Assembly (NCBI RefSeq): GCF_038502225.1
Contig: NC_091293.1
Location: forward strand, 9,957,253 to 10,021,252
Length of the DNA stretch: 64,000 nucleotides
Reading direction: 5' to 3'
DNA from: Cherax quadricarinatus
Taxonomy: Eukaryota > Arthropoda > Malacostraca > Decapoda > Parastacidae
Positions within the stretch are counted from its first letter, which is position 1. Each line of letters begins with the position of its first letter. The notes under the pieces were generated by a model. That model worked only from the letters and a program-made list of their open reading frames with translations, ran no database searches and was not told where the DNA came from. This document shows, in pieces, positions 53,144-62,980 of this stretch. Both the position numbers and the translations under genes were made by a program.

Positions 53144-54295
53144 CAGTGGAACCCCGAATATCAGCCCTAATCCGTTCCAGAAGGTCAGCCTAAATTTGAA
53201 GCAATATTTCCCATAAGAATTAATGTAAATACAATTAATCCATTCCAGACACCCAAAAATAATAAACAAAATACATTTTGTAAATTGTAACTATAGTTTT
53301 GCGTACACAAAAAATGATAAATAAATATAAATAAATATAAACATCACATACCTTTATTGAAGACTCTTGTTGGCATATGGAAGAAGGTGAGGAGGGGAGA
53401 GGGAGTTATGGTTATTGTTTGGAAGGGGAATCCCCTTCCATAATGACTTCAGGTAACAATTCCCTCTCTGGGGTTACTTCCTTTCTTTGTCTTTTAATGG
53501 CACTAGGACCATCCTGAGAGTCACTGGACCCCTGTCGCACAAAACATCTGTCCAGAGTGCTCTGTTTCTGGTGCCTCTTAAGGTTTGCCTGAAGTAGGCC
53601 AAGGTTTGGTCACTGAACATGTTGCAGATATGGCTTGTTTCAGCTTGGTCAGGGTGATATTTTTTAGCAACAGCTTGCACCCTACTACACATTCCACAAA
53701 TCTCCTTAATCTCTGAAGAAGGCACCTCCTACCCTCTCTCTTCCTCCTCCTCCTCTAAAGTGAGTTCCTCAGCTGTGGTCTGTTGCAGCTCTAGAGTGGA
53801 TAGCTCTTCCCTGTTGTCCTCCACAAACTCTTCCATATCCTCGTTCTTTCTTTGCTAGGATGGAAGTGATTGTTGATTTGGATTTCCCATACATCCTGGT
53901 AAGTTCCAGCATCTGCACACCACTCTTATATTTTTCAATAACCTCTTTCTTAAATTCCATCGTGTTTCTCACTTTCTGTATCAAAGGGCTGGCTCTCTGA
54001 CATTTCTTTGGGTCCATGGTGGCTTTTTTCACAGTCGCACTTAATAAACAAGCACAAAAACAATTGATTTTATGGAAATGTTTGGATGAATGTGCAGAGT
54101 ATATGCTCATTCACCAAGAGACATAGGGAGACTGGCTCACCTACGCATGGCGTTCCCAGCAGGAGGCAGGCTGATGCATATAATACAGACGATTTACGAG
54201 GCACCGGCCGAAATACAGAGCAAAATTTCCGCCCCAAAACTGGCCTAAATACGAAACAGCCGATAAACGCAGCGGCTGATATTCGGGTTCCACTG
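53144..54295 (-). mobile_element. Tigger/pogo-type DNA transposon, internally deleted
   Basis: 1,152 bp with terminal inverted repeats (CAGTGGAACCCCGAATATC and the near complement GATATTCGGGTTCCACTG) flanked by the TA duplication (53142-53143 and 54296-54297) typical of Tc1/mariner relatives. It keeps the transposase N-terminus and an end piece of the transposase but not the DDE core. Confidence 0.93.
53769..54110 (-). pseudogene. Tigger transposase N-terminal fragment
   Basis: 113-codon frame containing a Psq-type helix-turn-helix (EFKKEVIEKYKSGVQMLELT, then YGKSKSTITSILAKKE) of the CENP-B/TIGD kind, which binds the element ends. The rest of the frame after about residue 85 is out of register. 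A separate minus frame at 53474-53725 (KKYHPDQAETSHICNMFSDQ) looks like a C-terminal piece of the same protein. No catalytic triad. Confidence 0.82.
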
Positions 54296-54344
54296 TATTT
54301 TCAAAACTACTTTTTATGAAACATGATTCTATTATATTCCTGTC

Positions 54345-54545
54345 GACAGTGGACTTCCTTGATATAATTTTTCAGCCTTTTGAAAATCAGTTAGATCGTT
54401 AAAATCTCTCACATGAATAAAAGGAGCATTAGAATCTTGTCCTCTTCCAATACTATATTTATGTTGTTTTAACCTTAGCTCAAGACTTTTACCAGTTTGA
54501 CCGAAATAAATTTGATCACATATTTGACGAGGAATCCTATAAACC
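54345..54545 (-). pseudogene. Penelope-like GIY-YIG endonuclease fragment
   Basis: Reading leftwards from 54542 the translation has VYRIP...CDQIYFGQTGKSLE, then LRLKQHKYSI and APFIHVRDFN. This is the pattern of the GIY-YIG nuclease at the C-terminus of Penelope-like polyproteins (VY-IP, C--IY-GQTG-S, R-KQH). A frame change near 54355 precedes the part that continues on the other side of Tigger. Too short and lacking a start to be a gene. Confidence 0.78.
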
Positions 54546-54690
54546 AGGGATTCTCAACTTTTCCTCCATCATTAATCCCCTCTGCTTGATGTATTTCTCT
54601 ATTTACCCCTTTACTTTCATAAAAAAATTATCGCCATCATAAAGGGACAGAAAAATAAGGTCAGAAAAAATAAATTATTCATTCTTTTCT
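54546..54690. other. Possible remnant of another DNA transposon
   Basis: Begins CAGGGATTCTCAACTTTTCC, which resembles the terminal words of some hAT families, then AT-rich sequence up to the Gypsy 3 LTR. Its other end and a target duplication were not found. Confidence 0.3.
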
Positions 54691-55950
54691 AAAAAAACGC
54701 GATTCTAAAAGCTTAGAGATCTCCAGTGAATACTAGAAAGGACTGCCCTTCTAGCATCCAGCCTGTTACTGGGTTTTCGTAACAAGTAGTCAGTATCCTT
54801 GTCCAATTATCCATTAAAATTCAGTATGGTTCAATAGTGCTTTAGGATTACAACTGGTAGGCTACTAACTAGAGAAATTAAAATTTAATAAATTTATTAA
54901 GTAGTAAGTTGTCTAGAGGTATATTATCAAATTAAATTAATTACAGCAATCAAAATAAAATCAATCTCTCGAGTTCAATATTATTGTGCTGAAAGCACAT
55001 ATCACATTTATAATTCTTAAGTACCGTCAGGTACATTAACATTTAATAAGATATTACAAATATGTACAAGTGTGTGTGTATGCGTGTAAGTGCTCTTAAG
55101 TAGTTAGCTATGTCTCAAGACTCGAATAAGACTTAAACAAGTGACTGACAAAGTCCTCAAATAAACTAACTTCTTGACCGACTGGCAACCCGAACAGTCT
55201 GCTTGAACAACAAAGAATGCTAAGCCCAATAGCAATGCAATATCAAGCGACTGCGACACAGAATCAGGAACAAGGAGATAATATAACGACACTAAGTAGG
55301 GACCATCTGCAGATCCTCCACAAAAGTTACAAAACTCCCATAATACTGAATCTAAGTTCAGCATAGGTAAAACTGTGACTGTGACAATACACAGGAACCA
55401 GTACAAAATTAGGTCAGAAGCTATAGCTAAGGACCTGAGATACTCAGAGTGTCTATGTGACACACAACCTCAGTACAACGTCGAAAATCACAAAGTCTAT
55501 ACAATGTTCTGAGAACAGAGTTCTACAGAACTAACAAGAATAATGAGACAATCTGACAATCTGTCCAACCAGCGAGTCTCCAGCAGACTGTCAGACAGAC
55601 AATCTGTCCAACCACCAAGCGAGTCTCCAGAGACTGACTTTTAGGCGAGGTGAGGACACCCCCCCCTCGATCACGTGATAGCTACGTGGACAGCGCAGCT
55701 CAGAAGCCGGCAGTATAACGAGCGACAAGCGATAATTACAGTAGTTTGACAATCAAGACTAACTGAGCACATTTTATATACATCCTAACAACATAAGCTA
55801 AATAACAATATAACAGTCAAATAATAATATAAAGTCATACATTTACGATTTAGCTATTATCGCAAATATAAGCAATATAAAATTAAATGAAAAGGTAATA
55901 TACATTATATATACATAATAATCATTGTAACCCATTCAGGGGTTGCAACA
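54691..55950 (-). repeat. Gypsy 3 3' LTR
   Basis: About 1,260 bp, nearly identical to the right LTR apart from small indels and a different number of GTCCAACCACCAAGCGAGTC-containing units near 55560-55630. Its outer end lacks the terminal TGTTAC seen at 59739. Confidence 0.92.
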
Positions 55951-56559
55951 CCCCCCCCAACACGACAGAGGGTCGCACTAGGAGTTGCATTGTCTTTCAC
56001 ATTATTTCTGATTACTCATATCAATACTATTATCAATATAAAATTTGATCAGTCTCTTGTGCCAAGCACCTCTACAATTTCACAGCGTCCGTCACTAGGA
56101 TATGCCCCTAGGTACTAGGGCAGTACACAGTATCGTATCTGCATACTCGTGGTTATGTACATCAGTGTAGAGACAGGATAGCGCTGACAAGGAGGGCACG
56201 TTGAGGCTCGATCATAGTAGAGACTGCATTCCACTCTTAAGTAGTGGTTGTGGAATGCTAGGCAGTATGAACATCTGAGTATGAAACAGCTTAAGGTGTG
56301 TAGTGAGGGGGGGGTCTGCGGCAGGACAGTGTTGCGTCACGCAGTACATCACCCGCACCACACTACTCACTCAACACTCAGCTTGTCTCCTCCTCACACA
56401 ACATTACTGTGAATATATAAATATAATAATTAGACATGACATGAGTATATATAGTTAATATGGGCTGGAGGGATTAAGTTACTTTACTGAATTTGACATA
56501 GCAAGTAACAAAAGGTATTTGGGCATAAAATTACGTTAATTTAATGTAACTGATAATTA

Positions 56560-57745
56560 TTAAGGACGAGACAGAGCGTCAGCAATTACATTACAATGAC
56601 CACTTATGTGTTTTATACTAATAGAATAAGGTTGGATTCTGAGGGCCCACCTCATGATCCTAGCATTTTTACTTTTCATAGTATTTATATAAGTGAGTGG
56701 ATTGTGGTCTGAAAAAACGTTAATTTTAAATGGGGAAGTGCCCAAATACACGTCAAAATGTTCCAATGACACCACAAGAGCTAGAGCCTCTTTCTCAATA
56801 GTGGCATAATTTTTCTGGTGTCGTTTAAGCTTAGATGAATAGTAACATATAGGATGGAGAATGTCAGTGGATGTTGACTGTTGGAGCAGCACAGCACCCA
56901 CTGCATAACCACTCGCATCTATATGTAAAAAGAAGGGAAGATTGAAATTAGGACTCTTCAACACAGGAGCAGAGGATAGCAAGCGCTTCAACCTTTTGAA
57001 CGAGTCTGAACAATCTCTAGTCCAGGTGAACTGAACTTTGCTACTAGTAAGCTCAGTGAGAGGAGCTGCAATCTGAGAAAAGTTTGGACAGAACCTGCGA
57101 TAATATCCTGCCATACCCAGGAATCTCTGTACTCCTTTCCTATCCTGTGGCACTGGAAATTCAGAAATTGCACGAACCTTAGCCTCAATAGGAGCAACCT
57201 CACCTTGGCCGATACAAAAGCCTAGATAGGTAATCTTGGCTTGACCAAAACTACATTTAGCTAAGTTAACAGTGAAGTTGTAGTGCGCCAGTCTCTCAAA
57301 CAATGCTCTGAGACGCGTCAAGTGCTGTTCCCACTCGTCACTGTACACCACTAAGTCGTCAAGGTAGGCTTCTACTCCTTCTAAGTTGTGGGTCAACTCG
57401 TTCATTATACGCTGGAATGAAGAAGCCGCGTTACATAGGCCGAAGGGGGTGACGAGGTAGTTAAACAATCCATCTTGAACAGTAAAAGCAGATATTTCTT
57501 GAGCACGTTCAGTAAGCGGGACTTGATAATAGCCTCGTAAGAGATCTAAACGGCTGACAAACTGGGCTCCTGACACACGATCAATAAGGTCGTCAATGCG
57601 AGGTAGAGGATAACCATCAGGCAAGGTGACAGAGTTCACTTTCCTGTAATCAGTGCACATCCTGAAACTACCGTCAGGTTTAGGCACTAAAATACAGGGA
57701 GATGCCCATGGACTTTTACTGCGCTCAATAAGTCCGTGAGATAAC
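56560..57745 (-). CDS. pol: Gypsy 3 reverse transcriptase and RNase H
   Basis: 375 codons from the first ATG (57687), but the frame is open to about 57745 and includes the normal upstream motif (LIERSKSPWASP). Reverse transcriptase: [17 protein letters not shown]-like VSRLDLLRGYYQ, TPFGLCNAASSFQR, AYLDDLVVYS (YLDD about residue 107 from 57687), FLGMAGYYRRF. RNase H: HIDASGYAVGAVL, YATIEKEALALV, SDHNPLTYI, ADALSRP. The ORF stops right after RNase H, where integrase would normally follow. Catalytic residues intact. Confidence 0.93.
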
Positions 57746-57869
57746 TGCCAGTGTCTCTGAAAGAAATTATCTCAGTTAGATGTGATTCGTCAAATCCTAC
57801 TTTATCTCTCGAAAAGTAAGGACTCATCGCTGAACGAATCTTTTCGTCAGATACACTTTCTGACGCTAG

Positions 57870-59144
57870 TCATCTATCCTGAGTAACATTATCTAAAACA
57901 GTAGGATAAGAGGAATTGCTAGGATTTTGGTGCCTTTGTTGCTCGGAAGAGGATACGACTTGTGTGGGGGCGCCAGCCGCACGACCGTATCTCGTATCTC
58001 TTTCTAACTTATAGCAATACTCTCTAGTATGTCCTTTCCTGTTACAATAGGTACATTTAACTTTCTTCTTCTCGATATCAGATTTCTGTCTAGCCACAGA
58101 GACAGATTCAGGATTGTGAGTTTTCCTGGTAAAGGTACGAGAAGTTACAGTAGCAGGTACATCAGGCCGGCAATAAGCAGCTGATTTAGGTTGCCAACTT
58201 CTAGGACAATTTTTAGTTACCTTGTTTCTTTGTGTTTTAGTACGTACAAGTTTGTGAGAAATTTCGTAATTGTCTGCTAATGCTGCAGTTTCCAGAATAT
58301 CTGAGGTAGTATGATCGATCAGGTATTCTTGTATGTCAGCAGACATACAGTTGTTAAACTCTTCATGTAGCAACAACTGAACAAGGCTGCCGTAGTTGGT
58401 ACATTTAGCAGCTCTAGTCCATCTCTCAAATGCAACTTTTTTCTCACGAGCAAACTCTACACAAGTTTGATCTTGTCGTCGTTGTAACGTACGAAATGCT
58501 CTTTGATAACTTACAGGTAACAAGTTATATGTCTCTAGAATAGTTTGTTTGACAGCGTCATAACTAATGTACTTAGCAAATGGTAAAGCAGCCGTACAAG
58601 TTTGAGCTCTTCCCGTCAAAGCAGTATGAAGCAATGTTGCCCAGTGCTTACGTGGCCAGTTCATAGCACGAGCCTGGTTCTCAAACACATCAAAATATGT
58701 GTCTAAGTCACTTTCAAAAAACTTAGGAACCATGGATGCAGCTTTCTGCACATTAAATGGGTCCTGTGATCTATCAGTCTGTTGTCTTAACAGACGAACA
58801 TTTTCTCTTTGGAAATCTTCTTCGTTCAATCTCCTCTGTGCCTCTATTTGTGCAGTCTGCAACATAAGGAGGCGTTCAAACCTCTCAAACTGTTCCTGAG
58901 AGATAGGACCAGTGGGTAATGGAGGAGTAGGGAAATTAACATGGTCTGGACGGTCCTTAGGTCGGACACTTGGTCCAGCCGTCTCTAGAGTGTCTAGATC
59001 TGGTCTAGGATAAGTAAATACAGGTGTAGTATACACTGTACTAGTATTAGGCTGTGTCATACCAGCTATACTCTGTACTATAGTGTCAGTAAAGGAAGGA
59101 GTGAGCGAGAACTGAGCTACACTAGGCTCAGACACTAGGCTCAC
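57870..59144 (-). CDS. gag: Gypsy 3 gag with CCHC knuckle
   Basis: 424 codons: a long retrotransposon-gag-like helical domain (KFFESDLDTYFDVFENQARA ... WPRKHWATLLHTALTGRAQ), then a CCHC knuckle (CTYCNRKGHTREYC, about residue 363) and a short basic end. The displayed first codon is GTG; the frame is closed upstream by stops near 59175. So either it continues the 91-codon frame at 59416-59141 after a shift, or an indel has broken gag. Followed by about 125 bp and then reverse transcriptase, leaving no room for protease. Confidence 0.88.
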   Translation of the reverse strand: MSLVSEPSVAQFSLTPSFTDTIVQSIAGMTQPNTSTVYTTPVFTYPRPDLDTLETAGPSVRPKDRPDHVNFPTPPLPTGPISQEQFERFERLLMLQTAQIEAQRRLNEEDFQRENVRLLRQQTDRSQDPFNVQKAASMVPKFFESDLDTYFDVFENQARAMNWPRKHWATLLHTALTGRAQTCTAALPFAKYISYDAVKQTILETYNLLPVSYQRAFRTLQRRQDQTCVEFAREKKVAFERWTRAAKCTNYGSLVQLLLHEEFNNCMSADIQEYLIDHTTSDILETAALADNYEISHKLVRTKTQRNKVTKNCPRSWQPKSAAYCRPDVPATVTSRTFTRKTHNPESVSVARQKSDIEKKKVKCTYCNRKGHTREYCYKLERDTRYGRAAGAPTQVVSSSEQQRHQNPSNSSYPTVLDNVTQDR

Positions 59145-59416
59145 TTCTGCTCTAGTTGCTCTTTCTCTTCATCAAATAGAGTCATACTTCCTAAATGTGA
59201 CACTAGGCTTTCTGAATCTGAATCATAATCAGACATCTCTGTATGAGCAGGAAACAATATATCTTTAATTAATGCTCTGACAGTTTCAGCTGTGTAATTC
59301 CTGTTATACGTCACACCGAGATATTTGGCTACTTGCCAACACGTCTGAAGTTTTAATGTACTTAACTCAGACAAAGTCAGAGTATCAATTAACTGTTTCA
59401 CTTTGGCATACATCAC
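59141..59416 (-). CDS. gag: Gypsy 3 gag N-terminal segment
   Basis: 91 codons starting ATG at 59416, containing KVKQLIDTLTLSELSTLKLQ and an acidic end (DYDSDSESLVSHL). It overlaps the start of the next frame by about 30 nt. The small helical N-terminus fits the start of a Gypsy gag; the frame change may be an indel or a programmed shift. Confidence 0.65.
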   Translation of the reverse strand: MMYAKVKQLIDTLTLSELSTLKLQTCWQVAKYLGVTYNRNYTAETVRALIKDILFPAHTEMSDYDSDSESLVSHLGSMTLFDEEKEQLEQK

Positions 59417-59738
59417 AAAAATAATTGTACTACGAGAGAGTGATTATGGGAAACTATAATCCTAATAGGAATTTTAGTGTTGGTTGTCTTAGAGTTAGAG
59501 CTCATAAACAGTATTTCCATCTCCTTGGATCAAGAGACTCAGTCAGGTACATACATCCACCTGGTATGTTGTACAAGACTAAACTCAAAGTCTTCAGATT
59601 AGGAAAGTACTCAAAGTGTTTGATCATAGATGTACTAGTATGATAAACTGGACAATTTCTCCAACACCTTGGATCAAGAGCCTCCCGGACAGTTTCTAGA
59701 ACACCTTGGATCAAGAGTATCCCGGACAGGCCCCCATT
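59417..59738 (-). other. Gypsy 3 leader with tRNA-Pro-like primer-binding site
   Basis: On the coding strand the 5' LTR is followed by two bases and TGGGGGCCTGTCCGGGAT (complement of 59719-59736), very close to the classic proline-tRNA primer site except for two bases. The leader repeats a roughly 46-bp unit containing CTTGGATCAAGAG (plus strand, at about 59666 and 59705), with a third shorter match near 59522. Confidence 0.8.
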
Positions 59739-61011
59739 TGTTACAAAAAACGCGATTCTAAAAGCTTAGAGATCTCCAGTGAATACTAGAAAGGACTGCC
59801 CTTCTAGCATCCAGCCTGTTACTGGGTTTTCGTAACAAGTAGTCAGTATCCTTGTCCAATTATCCATTAAAAAATTCAGTATGGTTCAATAGTGCTTTAG
59901 GATTACAACTGGTAGGCTACTAACTAGAGAAATTAAAATTTAATAAATTTATTAAGTAGTAAGTTGTCTAGAGGTATATTATCAAATTAAATTAATTACA
60001 GCAATCAAAATAAAATCAATCTCTCGAGTTCAATATTATTGTGCTGAAAGCACATATCACATTTATAATTCTTAAGTACCGTCAGGTACATTAACATTTA
60101 ATAAGATATTACAAATATGTACAAGTAAGTGTGTGTATGCGTGTAAGTGCTCTTAAGTAGTTAGCTATGTCTCAAGACTCGAATAAGACTTAAACAAGTG
60201 ACTGACAAAGTCCTCAAATAAACTAACTTCTTGACCGACTGGCAACCCGAACAGTCTGCTTGAACAACAAAGAATGCTAAGCCCAATAGCAATGCAATAT
60301 CAAGCGACTGCGACACAGAATCAGGAACAAGGAGATAATATAACGACACTAAGTAGGGACCATCTGCAGATCCTCCACAAAAGTTACAAAACTCCCATAA
60401 TACTGAATCTAAGTTCAGCATAGGTAAAACCATGACTGTGACAATACACAGGAACCAGTACAAAATTAGGTCAGAAGCTATAGCTAAGGACCTGAGATAC
60501 TCAGAGTGTCTATGTGACACACAACCTCAGTACAACGTCGAAAATCACAAAGTCTATACAATGTTCTGAGAACAGAGTTCTACAGAACTAACAAGAATAA
60601 TGAGACAGACAATCTGTCCAACCACCAAGCGAGTCTCCAGCAGACTCTCAGACAGACAATCTGTCCAACCACCAAGCGAGTCTCCAGCAGACTGACTACT
60701 TCACGAGAGGTGAGGACACCCCCCCCTCGATCACGTGATAGCTACGTGGACAACTGCAGCTCAGAAGCCGGCAGTATAACGAGCGACAAGCGATAATTAC
60801 AGTAGTTTGACAATCAAGACTAACTGAGCACATTTTATATACATCCTAACAACATAAGCTAAATAACAATATAACAGTCAAATAATAATATAAAGTCATA
60901 CATTTACGATTTAGCTATTATCGCAAATATAAGCAATATAAAATTAAATGAAAAGGTAATATACATTATATATACATAATAATCATTGTAACCCATTCAG
61001 GGGTTGCAACA
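59739..61011 (-). repeat. Gypsy 3 5' LTR
   Basis: 1,273 bp; coding-strand ends TGTTGCAACCCC and TTTTTTGTAACA. Contains a 119-codon sense frame (60161-60520) also present in the other LTR at 55104-55463 with one residue changed. The peptide has hydrophobic stretches but no recognised domain. Confidence 0.93.
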
Positions 61012-61316
61012 ATAAACAGTATATATTAATAAGGAATTGAGTGAGAAAAAATAATCCTATAATCTTCAAAAAGTAAAGTAGCGTAGTGTGCGGAGATCTG
61101 GGCCGGGAGAGTACCGGTGAAACAACAACAATAACAAATAGTGTTAACGTAACCCCCCCCCTCTTTTTCAAAGAACGACAAGCTAGTAAACACACACACA
61201 CACAAATACAAGTGTACGCAATTAATATTATATAGTATATATTAGTGCATATTAATAAGGAATTGATTGGGAAAATTTTTTTATAATCTTCAAAAGAGTA
61301 GCGTAGCCTAGTGTGC
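61012..61316. repeat. Direct duplication flanking a SINE-like scrap
   Basis: 61018-61093 and 61237-61316 share ATATTAATAAGGAATTGA, TATAATCTTCAAAA and GTAGCGTAGYSTAGTGTGC-type words. Between them is a SINE-like 3' end (GGGCCGGGAGAGTACCGG at about 61100), a C run and a (CA)n tract. Confidence 0.75.
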
Positions 61317-61580
61317 ACACGCACACCCACACACCCACCCACACACCCACCCACACACCCACCCACCCACACACCCACCCACACACCCACCCACACACCC
61401 ACCCACACACCCACCCACACACCCACCCACACACCCACACACCCACCCACACACCCACCCACACACCCCCACACACACCCACACCCACACACACCCACAC
61501 ACCCACACACCCACACCCCCCCCCCCCCCTCCCCCCCCCACCCCCACCCCTCCCCACACACACATGCAACACACACACAC
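61310..61580. repeat. CACACCCACC-type microsatellite
   Basis: C/A-only repeats with irregular CACACCCACCCA units, ending in a long C run (about 61517-61555). Frames of His-Thr-Pro or Cys-Val-Gly across it are artefacts. Confidence 0.95.
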
Positions 61581-61841
61581 ATATTGCCAGACTCACACAT
61601 ACACTCCCCCCCTCCCCCACCGACATCTCACTCCTTCACCTGATCCCTCCCCCTCCCCACCTCTCCCTCACCCACTTACCCACTTGCTTCACTCTCCTTC
61701 CCACTCCCCCTCCCCACTACTCTCCCATATAGCCACAGTTCCTCCTCTACCTCCCCCCCCACACTCTGACATATACAATACTAACCTAACATACAGAATT
61801 ACATAGGTTTCCCACTCTGAGGCAATCAGGATAAAACAAAA
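61581..61841 (+). other. Pyrimidine-rich leader of the right-hand LINE
   Basis: C/T-rich sequence followed by an AT-rich stretch and the ORF1 ATG, similar in composition to the leader at 25400-26270 but without the 557-bp monomers. Confidence 0.55.
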
Positions 61842-62858
61842 ATGGGTTGCCAGAGAGCAACAAGAAAACCCAAGGGACAGGAGGAGGAAACTGCAAAGGA
61901 AGATTGGGCAGCAGAGCTCACAAAAAGGGAACAAGAATGGGAAAAGAAACTAGAAGAACTTAGCATGAGAATGGAAGAGAGGATAGACATGGAAAGCAGG
62001 AAGTGGGAGGTGAAAGTCAAAGCAGCAGAGGCCAGGATACAGAGTTTAGAAGAGGAACTGGAAAATCTGAAACAGCCTAAAGAACTAAAGAACATTATGG
62101 GATTGACAACAGAGACCGCTACCTCAGCCACAAATAAGGGGACTGTAGTGAAAGGAGGAGCAAAACTGCATGTAGAAGCTCTATCAGTGGAGACTGTAGT
62201 AAATGAAAGAGCTAAGCTATATGTGGAGGCCCTAAAAGACCACAACAGAGCCCAGGGAAAGCCGAGATGGGAAAATGACAGGCCACTGAGCCCATGTACA
62301 GTAGCTAGTGAAACTGAAGAAAGGAAAGCTGCAATGGGGGAAATCAAATTGAATGAGGGGATACACAGGGATATGCAGTGGGAGAATGAAAGGGTGAGGT
62401 CAGTCTTTGTGTATGGGCTACAGGAAGTTGAAGGGGAAACATATGAAGCAAGAAAACAAGGGGACAAAAAAGCAATTGAAAGCATCATGAAAGTAATCGG
62501 AGAAGACGACATGACCCAGCTGGAAAATTTTCGGAGAATAGGGGGGTTTGTAAAAAAAAGAAACCGGCCAGTGAAAGTGACCTTCAAGGCAGAATCGACT
62601 CGGAACAGGATACTGCAGGAAAAAGCACGATTAAGGGACATGCCGGGATACAGGAAGGTGTATCTCGACCGCGACAGAACACAAGACGAAAGGCGGAAAC
62701 TGAGAGAGATGGTACAAAGGCGAAAGGAGGAAAGAGAGGGGATGGAGAAGACAGACAGGAGATCCCAGACACAGGAAGAAGATCAAATACAACCTCCCTC
62801 ACAGCTTCCTATAGAAGCCTCCCAACCAGGTCAACCCCAGTGCAGCCAAACACTCTAA
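61842..62858 (+). CDS. CR1-like LINE ORF1 protein (copy C)
   Basis: 338 codons, homologous along its length to the ORF1 at 26275: coiled-coil start (KREQEWEKKLEELSMRMEER), the RSVFVYGLQE block, RPVKVTFKAES and LDRDRTQDERR. Substantially diverged from copy A, so it belongs to a separate subfamily. Same start context and same -1 frame relation to ORF2. Confidence 0.87.
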   Translation: MGCQRATRKPKGQEEETAKEDWAAELTKREQEWEKKLEELSMRMEERIDMESRKWEVKVKAAEARIQSLEEELENLKQPKELKNIMGLTTETATSATNKGTVVKGGAKLHVEALSVETVVNERAKLYVEALKDHNRAQGKPRWENDRPLSPCTVASETEERKAAMGEIKLNEGIHRDMQWENERVRSVFVYGLQEVEGETYEARKQGDKKAIESIMKVIGEDDMTQLENFRRIGGFVKKRNRPVKVTFKAESTRNRILQEKARLRDMPGYRKVYLDRDRTQDERRKLREMVQRRKEEREGMEKTDRRSQTQEEDQIQPPSQLPIEASQPGQPQCSQTL

Positions 62859-62980
62859 ACCACAACACCCATGCCATATCCAATGCCCCCACCCACTACA
62901 TTACAAACTCCACCCCCACAGCAACCACCCATAGTTCCTTATCAGGTCTCCCACTTCCCCAACCCCAATACACCTCCCAG

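Larger units (their letters stand above)
52850..54545 (-). mobile_element. Penelope-like element fragment split by Tigger
   Basis: Minus-strand pieces at 54296-54545 and 53062-53143 flank the Tigger insertion and both belong to the end of a Penelope-like ORF. The larger encodes a GIY-YIG-type endonuclease region (see next entry); the smaller supplies the C-terminus and a TAG at 53062-53064. Sequence to about 52850 is the probable 3' UTR. The reverse-transcriptase part is absent; the fragment stops at a hAT-like end near 54545. Confidence 0.75.
54691..61011 (-). mobile_element. Gypsy 3: LTR retrotransposon lacking protease and integrase
   Basis: 6.3 kb. LTRs at 54691-55950 and 59739-61011, minus orientation (5' LTR on the right). 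Primer-binding site, gag (two frames), reverse transcriptase and RNase H are present. Only about 180 bp separate gag from reverse transcriptase, so protease is gone, and RNase H is followed by 600 bp of non-coding DNA, so integrase is gone. On the coding strand the 3' LTR begins TGTTGCAACCCC, preceded by a G-rich purine tract (GTTGGGGGGGG). The outer end of the left LTR is altered (TGTTAC missing), and no target duplication was found. Confidence 0.92.

Noticed and set aside
61311..61732. His-Thr-Pro and Cys-Val-Gly frames
   Set aside because: C/A microsatellite artefacts.
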